This document shows positions 39,350-44,634 of a DNA stretch of 44,634 bases, piece by piece (position 1 is the first letter of the stretch; each line of letters starts with the position of its first letter). Source of the DNA: a virus; IMG/VR virus record IMGVR_UViG_3300045742_000078, positions 1 through 44,634 of that record; one strand, given 5' to 3'. The position numbers and the translations under genes are program-made. Under the pieces are notes generated by a model. The model worked only from the letters and a program-made list of their open reading frames with translations. It was not told where the DNA came from and did not search any database.

Positions 39350-40177
39350 TCAGGAGGAGGCCGCCGTGACCGGGACGTAGCCGCAGTCATCGATCGGGTC
39401 CGGCAGAGCACCGACGCACTTCCAAGCCAGGGGACCGCCCGCCTGGATCGCAGCCTGATCGGCCAGGGTCCAAGGGTCGGCGATGACGCCCGGCGGCAGA
39501 ACCGGGGGCGGCGGGCCGATGGGGACGCCCGTGGGGTCGCCAGCCGACGGGGTGTCGGGAGCGGCCGGGGGCGACGGGAGGACGTAGGACGGGAAGTCCG
39601 GTCCGGGGTAGGACGGGAACCACAGCGGGTTGTTCTCCGCGTAGCCCATGAGGGTGACCTCAAGAGGGCCGGTGGTGAAGTTGAGTCCACCACTGATCTC
39701 CCAATTGATCACCCGAGGCAGAACCCACTGGATGTAGAGGTTCTGGGTGGTTCCGTCCACGGAGCAGACACCCTTGTCGGCGTTCTTGGACCAGAACTCC
39801 ACGGCCTTGGAAGGCTCGCACGCCGCGTCCTTGGACTCCCGCATCACAGCGCCGGTCATGTTGCCGGAGCCGTCATCGAGCAGGGTCGCACCCGTGAGCA
39901 TCTCGATCACGGGGAGAGGGACGCCGCACAACTTGAGTTCGACCTCGAACCCCTTGAGGCGGTCGCAGTCCTTGTCGCGGATGCAGATGTCGCCGCAACC
40001 GTTCTTCGTGGTGATGTCCTCACCAGCCTCGACATCCGGTGACAGGTTGAGTTCCATGAACCCAGCGGTCTGGATGCGGCTGTTGGGGACCAACGGATCG
40101 AGTGCGATGTCGCACTCGCTCTGGCGCGTGATACGCATGGCACACGCCTTGATGGACTTGGGGCAGCAGATTGCCAT
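39350..40177 (-). CDS. Major tail (tube) protein, copy B
   Basis: 275 residues from ATG 40177 with AGGAGG upstream. Tail-tube family features: RIQTAGFMELNLSPDVEAGE, GCGDICIRDKDCDRLKGFEV, ELKLCGVPLPVIEMLTGATL, YAENNPLWFPSYPGPDFPSY. A strongly conserved N-terminus (MAICCPKSIKACAMRITR) is shared with copy A at 43006-43893 (about 60% identical by eye over the first 200 residues). Tube protein would polymerise around the tape measure protein. The C-terminus ends CGYVPVTAASS without the extension of copy A. Strong downstream terminator suggests high expression. Confidence 0.82.
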   Translation of the reverse strand: MAICCPKSIKACAMRITRQSECDIALDPLVPNSRIQTAGFMELNLSPDVEAGEDITTKNGCGDICIRDKDCDRLKGFEVELKLCGVPLPVIEMLTGATLLDDGSGNMTGAVMRESKDAACEPSKAVEFWSKNADKGVCSVDGTTQNLYIQWVLPRVINWEISGGLNFTTGPLEVTLMGYAENNPLWFPSYPGPDFPSYVLPSPPAAPDTPSAGDPTGVPIGPPPPVLPPGVIADPWTLADQAAIQAGGPLAWKCVGALPDPIDDCGYVPVTAASS

Positions 40178-40212
40178 GTGTCTTGCCTCCTGTGGCTTGA
40201 CCGATCACCGCC

Positions 40213-40218
40213 ATTGTA
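40213..40218 (-). promoter_or_regulatory. Candidate -10 box upstream of tail tube B
   Basis: TACAAT on the minus strand about 35 nt before ATG 40177 in a 65-bp gap. No matching -35 or CGTCAC was found at standard spacing. Confidence 0.35.
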
Positions 40219-40242
40219 GGTCGGCGGCCCTTGCGGGTGTGT

Positions 40243-40560
40243 CTATGCTCCTCGCAACTTGCGAAGTAGCGTCTTGCGCGCCTTGCCTGATTCCTCGCGA
40301 GCGAGGGCGTAGGCGCGGCGTTCTGAGTCGTCTCCGACCCACCTGAGGACCTCTTTGGTCGTCTGACCATCGATGTCCTCACTGAACTCGGGGGCCACGA
40401 CTTCCTCCTCGGCGGGAGTGTCGTCAACGACGACCTCCTCAACCTCGGGGGCCTCGGGGACCTCGACCTCAGGTTCGGTGACCGGGGGAGCGGGAGCCGC
40501 AACAGGCTCCTCCTCCACCGGATCGCGATTGATTGCTGGGTAGCGACTGAATCGTCCCAT
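40243..40560 (-). CDS. Hypothetical virion-region protein, acidic Pro-rich N-terminus
   Basis: 105 residues from ATG 40560 (MGRFSRYPAI). A long acidic stretch rich in Pro, Glu and Val (PPVTEPEVEVPEAPEVEEVV) is followed by a helical basic end (GKARKTLLRKLRGA). Overlaps the upstream gene by TGATG. Resembles small disordered proteins of head-tail junctions but cannot be assigned. Confidence 0.66.
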   Translation of the reverse strand: MGRFSRYPAINRDPVEEEPVAAPAPPVTEPEVEVPEAPEVEEVVVDDTPAEEEVVAPEFSEDIDGQTTKEVLRWVGDDSERRAYALAREESGKARKTLLRKLRGA

Positions 40561-41054
40561 CAGGATGGCTCCCAACCAGTGTTGACTGCCTTGGTGCAGT
40601 AGAAGGTGCCGCCCTGGGTCTGGCCTTCGCCCAGGAGGCGGAAGGGACGCGATGCAGGGAAGTAGCCGTAGGTGCCAGGGCCGGGTGGGGCCACGGGGTC
40701 ATCGCTGCTGGTGAACCAGGGAGCGGTGCACAATCCTTCGGCGCAAGGGCAATCGATCGTGAAGATGTGGCCCTCGGCACCCAGGTCCACGATGGCCTGC
40801 TCGGTCATCTCCCATGGGGACGTGCCGGGGTGACCGGGGTCGCCCCACATGTAGGCAACCCACCAACCGGCGGGGTCGGCATCGGCGAAGTTGCCGAGCA
40901 CGAGAATGCCCACGATCTGGGGACCCTCAGTGTTCACCCAGAGACGCGTCTCGGTGGCAGCATCGAGAGCCTTGGTGACCCAGCCTTCTCGCAGCCCCTC
41001 TTGGGGTGCCGCGATGAAGTCTCGGATCTCCTGTTCGGTTGCTTCACGAGCCAT
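40560..41054 (-). CDS. Hypothetical virion-region protein
   Basis: 164 residues from ATG 41054. An N-terminal helix (TEQEIRDFIAAPQEGLREGW), then aromatic-rich beta sequence with WWVAYMWGDPGHPG, CPCAEGLCTAPWFTSSDDP and GTYGYFPASRPF. Cysteines and tryptophans suggest a structural role. Not recognised. Confidence 0.65.
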   Translation of the reverse strand: MAREATEQEIRDFIAAPQEGLREGWVTKALDAATETRLWVNTEGPQIVGILVLGNFADADPAGWWVAYMWGDPGHPGTSPWEMTEQAIVDLGAEGHIFTIDCPCAEGLCTAPWFTSSDDPVAPPGPGTYGYFPASRPFRLLGEGQTQGGTFYCTKAVNTGWEPS

Positions 41055-41319
41055 CGGTGTTGTCCTCTTGGGTGTCGAGGTGGCGGTAGGCCAGGAGTTC
41101 TCCGTCCTGACTTTCCCGACGCACCTCCACGATAGTCGATTCTGGGTTCGGACTAAGGTTTACCGAGTAGCGGGCGTTCCCGTCGAGGTCGATCCAGCAC
41201 TCAGGAACCACACCCGAGACGTGGAACTTCTCGGGATGGCCGGTCCGATTGGCCAGCAGGACGGCAATGGTCCCACCCTCGTTGGCCCTCAGGGCGGCCT
41301 CGACCTCGCTGCGCTCCAT
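41044..41319 (-). CDS. Small hypothetical protein
   Basis: 91 residues from ATG 41319. Strands such as GGTIAVLLANRTGHPEKFHV and VPECWIDLDGNARYSV suggest a small beta domain. TGATG overlap with the upstream sulfotransferase-like gene and 11-bp overlap downstream. Not recognised. Confidence 0.63.
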   Translation of the reverse strand: MERSEVEAALRANEGGTIAVLLANRTGHPEKFHVSGVVPECWIDLDGNARYSVNLSPNPESTIVEVRRESQDGELLAYRHLDTQEDNTDGS

Positions 41320-41813
41320 CAGTCTCCTAGGTACTTCGAGTTCTCGTCGGTTACCTCGATCGTAGATTCCCAGCGAGGGATACCCAACGCGTCAGCAACC
41401 CGGTCCAACTCTGCATCGCGGTCGGCCACGAGTGCCTCGTAGGAGAGGGCAGGTCGCGTGGGGTACTTGTCGGCGACCGTCGCTTCGGTGGTATCCACGA
41501 ACGTCTCAGCCTGTTCCTGAGTCACGATGGCGGAGAACATAGGCATGTCATCACGGGCAAGGACCGAAGCGATGCGAGCGTCGCGGTCGCGATGGATACG
41601 GACGACCTTAGTGAGAGGTGCGTCCGTCTTGCCATGTGAACGATCATGGATTGCGTCAAGGCCGGACTCCGCCATGAGGCGGCGGGCCAGCCGGGTCCCA
41701 CTTGAGGGCGGTCCGACCACAATGAGGTCAGCGCCTTCCATGCGCTCGGTCAGCCGCCTACGCCGCGGCGGAGTCGGCAACTTCTTGGACGGAGGAATGA
41801 CTACGGGTTCCAT
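41319..41813 (-). CDS. Sulfotransferase-like P-loop protein
   Basis: 164 residues from ATG 41813. The N-terminus is Pro/Lys/Arg-rich. LIVVGPPSSGTRLARRLM at residues 30-47 resembles the PAPS 5'-phosphosulfate loop; HRDRDARIASVLARD at about 74-88 resembles the 3'-phosphate-binding motif (R-D-P-R-D); and SYEALVADRDAELDRVADAL near 124-143 matches the Y-E-D-L-V helix of the family. Much shorter than host sulfotransferases, so it may be a minimal domain or a related P-loop kinase. If active it might sulfate a virion protein or cell-surface glycan. It lies between virion genes. Confidence 0.66.
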   Translation of the reverse strand: MEPVVIPPSKKLPTPPRRRRLTERMEGADLIVVGPPSSGTRLARRLMAESGLDAIHDRSHGKTDAPLTKVVRIHRDRDARIASVLARDDMPMFSAIVTQEQAETFVDTTEATVADKYPTRPALSYEALVADRDAELDRVADALGIPRWESTIEVTDENSKYLGD

Positions 41814-43006
41814 CAGCCCTGCCCGACTCCTTGCAACTCGATGAGCGCCCCGCCAGGAGTGAGTGACCCACAGTCCATGTCGAACGACTCGATATTGGAG
41901 AAACCCGGCTCCGGGTTGTAGTCGGATGACTGAGGCACGATGAACCCGGCAGCAGCCGGGATGAGGGTGGCAACCGGCAAGAGTTGGTTCCAGCGGTCAG
42001 TGCACTGCAGGGCGTCGATCGAGGCGTTCTCGATCATTACGGGAGTACCGCTTCCGTAGGTCACGACCCAGGCAGCGAAGAAAGCGCCAGCATCAGCGAT
42101 GGCCTGCAGAAAGTCGGCCGAGCAGTCACCTGCCCATTGAGCGGGGTCGAGCCGGTAGGTGATCTCGGTGCCAGCCCCCGAGGGACCTTGGAAGAACAGG
42201 TTGTCGATGATCGGGATGGTGTAGGGGGTGACACCTTCAAGGGCGTCTAGGAACCACATCGGGGAGTAACCGTTGGGCAGGCAGTCATTGGAGCACGCGA
42301 ACAGGGCGCCCGAGGAGAACCCCGGAGCACTAGCGGGGTCGGCCACAGTTCCGGTGGGGGCGTCGTCATCCAGATTGATCTCGTAGATCCCTCCACCGAT
42401 GTCAGTCACCGTGATCGTCATGGGGACGCCGGTCAGGAGAGTGGCCCCAGAGAACTCGGTCGTCGGTCGGCAGGAGAGATCGAAGTTGCACTCAAGCGGC
42501 CCGGCGATGCCGCAGACGTTGGTGATGTCCACCTTGGAGAAAGGGGAGCCGTTGATGTCTGTCTCGCAGAGGACCGTGCAGTCCTCGCACCAACTGAGTC
42601 TGATCTCCCAAGTGTCGTCGTCAGCCAGGACGGCCCCGTCGAAGGACTCGCTCCCCTGGTACTCGCCCCCATTGGAGTCGATGTAGTAGTAGTTGATGAA
42701 CACCTCCGAATAGGAGGTGTAGCCAGGCTGCTGGTTGTAGCCCCCGGCGAAGTAGGAGATGTTGACCGAGAAGTACCCGCCGTTGGGCATGATGAAAGCG
42801 ATGGCTGGCGAATACCAGAAGTTGAAGGTGGAGTAGTAGTACCCGTAGGTGTATTGCTCCTCCGCGATATTGACGGTGCCCGTGGCCGTGATGGTCTGGC
42901 ACGTTTCCTCGCAACACTCGGTCAGGATTGGTACGAGTGCTGCCTGCGAATCTTGGTTGTTGGAAACGATGTCGCCGTTGCCGGTGCGGACAGGAAGGGT
43001 TGTCAT
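41813..43006 (-). CDS. Large Cys/Tyr-rich virion protein
   Basis: 397 residues from ATG 43006. An N-terminal beta-rich, Tyr-rich region (EEQYTYGYYYSTFNFWYSPA; YFAGGYNQQPGYTSYSEVFI), a Cys-rich middle (SWCEDCTVLCETDINGSPFS) and residues about 190-330 sharing a domain with the large minor tail protein (GVPMTITVTDIGGGIYEINL versus FTLTDNADGTYTIVVDDA; both contain GPSGAG/APSGAG and end near a single Cys). Probably a tail or head appendage; no enzymatic motif. Confidence 0.72.
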   Translation of the reverse strand: MTTLPVRTGNGDIVSNNQDSQAALVPILTECCEETCQTITATGTVNIAEEQYTYGYYYSTFNFWYSPAIAFIMPNGGYFSVNISYFAGGYNQQPGYTSYSEVFINYYYIDSNGGEYQGSESFDGAVLADDDTWEIRLSWCEDCTVLCETDINGSPFSKVDITNVCGIAGPLECNFDLSCRPTTEFSGATLLTGVPMTITVTDIGGGIYEINLDDDAPTGTVADPASAPGFSSGALFACSNDCLPNGYSPMWFLDALEGVTPYTIPIIDNLFFQGPSGAGTEITYRLDPAQWAGDCSADFLQAIADAGAFFAAWVVTYGSGTPVMIENASIDALQCTDRWNQLLPVATLIPAAAGFIVPQSSDYNPEPGFSNIESFDMDCGSLTPGGALIELQGVGQG

Positions 43007-43893
43007 CAGTTCCCTCCCCCGCTCTCGAAATCCCAGAGTTGCCAGGGAGCCTCAAGGGGACCGGCCCCAGCGAAGTCGTCGGAGAACGAGTCCGGGTCGC
43101 ACGCGGTGGACTCGTAAGGCATGTAGTCGCAATCACTGATGGGCGAGGGCAGGGAGTCCACACACTTCCACGCGATGGGGCCGGACTCTTGGATCACATC
43201 GCGGTCATCGGTGGTCCAAGGGTCAGCCAGGATGCCGTCAGGCAGCACGGGCGGGGGGGCACCAGCCGGGAGGCCAGCCGGATCGCCACCGCCAGGGACG
43301 TAGGACTCGAAGGCGGGACCAGGGAACGAGGGGTAGAAGTTCGGGTTGTTCTCGGCGTAGGCCGACAGGGTGAACTCCAACGGGCCGTTGGAGAAGTCCA
43401 GACTCCCGCTGATTTCCCACTTGGTGGTGCGCGGGAACACCCAATGAATCCAGAGGTTGGTGGGGACGCCATCGACATCGCAAGAACCCTTGTCGGCGTT
43501 CTTGGTCCACAACTCGATCATCTTGGCGTCAGAGCACTGCTCGCTACGCCCCTCCCGAATGGCGCCGCCGAGGAAGTTGCCCTCAGCGTCGGCGAGCAGG
43601 GTGGTCCCCGTCAGCATCTCCAAGACGGTGAGGGGAACGCCGCACAACTTCAACTCGACATCGAAGCCCCTGACCTCATCGCAGTCGTTGTGGGTGATGC
43701 AGGTGGTCCCGCACTGCGAGGCGATGTCGGTGCGCTCGCCCGTCTCGATGTCGGGGTTGAGGGTCATCTGCATGAACCCGGCCGTCTGGATGCGGCTATT
43801 CGGCGTGAGTGGGTCCAGGGGCGCGTTGGAGCGCCCGAGCCGCGTGATGCGAAGGGCGCATGCCTTGATGGACTTGGGGCAGCAGATGGCCAC
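43006..43893 (-). CDS. Major tail (tube) protein, copy A
   Basis: 295 residues from GTG 43893 with GAGGAGGTCAAC upstream. Shares the family signature and MAICCPKSIKACALRITR beginning with copy B, plus RIQTAGFMQMTLNPDIETGE and YAENNPNFYPSFPGPAFESY. A C-terminal extension of about 35 residues (CDPDSFSDDFAGAGPLEAPW) is absent from copy B. Six genes separate the copies. Either could be the main tube protein; the other may be a minor or alternative subunit. Confidence 0.8.
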   Translation of the reverse strand: MAICCPKSIKACALRITRLGRSNAPLDPLTPNSRIQTAGFMQMTLNPDIETGERTDIASQCGTTCITHNDCDEVRGFDVELKLCGVPLTVLEMLTGTTLLADAEGNFLGGAIREGRSEQCSDAKMIELWTKNADKGSCDVDGVPTNLWIHWVFPRTTKWEISGSLDFSNGPLEFTLSAYAENNPNFYPSFPGPAFESYVPGGGDPAGLPAGAPPPVLPDGILADPWTTDDRDVIQESGPIAWKCVDSLPSPISDCDYMPYESTACDPDSFSDDFAGAGPLEAPWQLWDFESGGGN

Positions 43894-43914
43894 GTTGACC
43901 TCCTCCTCCCAAGA

Positions 43915-44496
43915 CTAGGACATCATCGGGATGAACTCGCCGCCCGAGTACCGCGTGACCCATTCGATGAAGTGGGCCTCCGAGGCGGTCCACGGGGCAC
44001 CCCCGCCGGGGGCGTAGGTCGTGTTCCACTCCGAATCGGCGAGGACCGAGAGGACCGCAGCGTCCAGCGCATCCCACCAGAGTGCCGGACACGTCGGATT
44101 CGCTGCGGCGTCGCCCGTGGTCGCGTCGGCGTAGATGTGCTTCTGCGTGTCCTCGTCGGGGCGGAAGCGGCCAGAGATCATCGACAGCGTGAGAAACTGC
44201 TGCAGGACGGCCTGCTTGAGCGGGTTGTCGGCGTCGTCGGTGAGCAGCAAGGTGATGATGCCTTCGCTCGTCCACTCCATCTCGCCGCCGACGAGGAGCA
44301 TCTGCATGGTGACGCCAGGCGCGTTGATCGGATCGACCTCGGTTTCGTCATCGAGGTAGGCCATCACGAAGCCCGTGATGTCCTCCGCATCGCCGTGGTC
44401 GATGGTCGCACCGATGGCGGTGAGAGTGAGTGAGCCGTTGTCACGCGCCTCGGTGCGGAAGAACGAGTGATCGACCTGGCCGATATCCTCAATCAT
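43915..44496 (-). CDS. Hypothetical virion-region protein
   Basis: 193 residues from ATG 44496. Beta-strand-rich start (GSLTLTAIGATIDHGDAEDI), then MQMLLVGGEMEWTSEGIITL and a C-terminal aromatic segment (EWNTTYAPGGGAPWTASEAH). TGATG overlap with the partial upstream gene. Probably a head or tail connector protein by position; not recognised. Confidence 0.65.
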   Translation of the reverse strand: MIEDIGQVDHSFFRTEARDNGSLTLTAIGATIDHGDAEDITGFVMAYLDDETEVDPINAPGVTMQMLLVGGEMEWTSEGIITLLLTDDADNPLKQAVLQQFLTLSMISGRFRPDEDTQKHIYADATTGDAAANPTCPALWWDALDAAVLSVLADSEWNTTYAPGGGAPWTASEAHFIEWVTRYSGGEFIPMMS

Positions 44497-44634
44497 CAGA
44501 ACTCCTCCAAGATGAGCAAGTCGTTGTTGCCAGCGTTGGTCTTGACCGTCAGTGAGCCGGGCTTCTGATAGATCAAGGCCCCTCCGCCACCCACGACCGG
44601 ATCACCGTTCACCGTTGGGCGGGCGCGCTTCGGC
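44496..44634 (-). CDS. C-terminal end of a gene cut by the right edge
   Basis: Last 45 codons of a minus-strand gene, ending LLILEEF with TGA at 44498-44496. Visible part: PKRARPTVNGDPVVGGGGAL and SLTVKTNAGNNDLLILEEF. Beta-rich, Gly-rich turn; could be the end of a head decoration or fibre protein. Too short to identify. Confidence 0.6.
   Translation of the reverse strand, partial: PKRARPTVNGDPVVGGGGALIYQKPGSLTVKTNAGNNDLLILEEF

Noticed and set aside
42928-44433. 501-codon plus ORF
   Set aside because: Antisense to tail tube A and the next gene; Gly/Arg/Val-rich with no recognisable motif.
1-44634. tRNA genes, integrase or attachment sites
   Set aside because: No cloverleaf-like sequences, integrase motif or repressor seen; a temperate lifestyle cannot be supported or excluded from this window.

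Overview
The window is one dense, GC-rich run of genes that are almost all on the minus strand, with 1-8 bp overlaps at most junctions. The gene content (small and large terminase, tail assembly chaperone with a frameshift overlap, 2252-residue tape measure, tail tube, minor tail proteins, holin-like protein, many HNH endonucleases) marks it as a long-tailed (siphovirus-type) phage. An actinobacterial host is inferred from the GC content, the HNH type at 38314-38814, the ParB/methylase style and many apparently leaderless starts. No integrase, repressor, tRNA or CRISPR was seen.

Transcription runs right to left. Right to left, 44634-39350 holds a partial gene, two paralogous tail tube (major tail) proteins, cysteine-rich virion proteins and a sulfotransferase-like protein. 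39320-37156 is a block of three endonucleases and a metallohydrolase with its own terminators and promoters. 37156-34502 holds head-tail connector genes and the tail chaperones. 34502-19129 holds the tape measure and tail-tip/fibre genes, one carrying S-layer-homology (SLH) repeats. 19115-17980 holds a membrane-anchored PAS-domain protein and a small membrane protein (possible holin). 17976-12695 holds small accessory genes (MazG-like, oligoribonuclease-like, RHH-like, HNH). 12698-7785 is a DNA-modification-like cassette: ParB, a methyltransferase with an inserted PLP-enzyme domain, ParB, plus a broken third ParB next to an HNH gene. 7756-2971 holds a zinc-binding protein, an SF2 helicase, a sliding clamp and a small zinc protein. 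A single plus-strand gene (2382-2840) follows, then terS and terL run off the left edge. Portal, protease and capsid genes are missing. Because terL exits left while tail genes enter from the right, the phage genome is probably circular or circularly permuted and the head module lies outside the window.

Three inteins sit in catalytic motifs: terL Walker A, helicase Walker A and methyltransferase motif IV. The first two lack a nucleophile at position 1 and instead show the W/C/T residues of class 3 inteins; the third is a normal class 1 intein. With six free-standing endonuclease genes, the window carries nine probable nuclease genes or domains of mobile type.

The most original signals are: (1) a repeated intergenic element, CGTCAC-N10-TAnnnT, upstream of non-structural genes, often ending 6-10 nt before the start codon, suggesting a phage promoter class driving leaderless mRNAs; (2) a PLP fold-type II domain between motifs I and IV of a DNA methyltransferase flanked by two ParB-domain genes; (3) five complete SLH units plus two half-units inserted into a minor tail protein; (4) a PAS-domain membrane protein next to a putative holin; (5) HNH genes adjoining a diverged copy of the 5' end of the neighbouring gene, seen twice.
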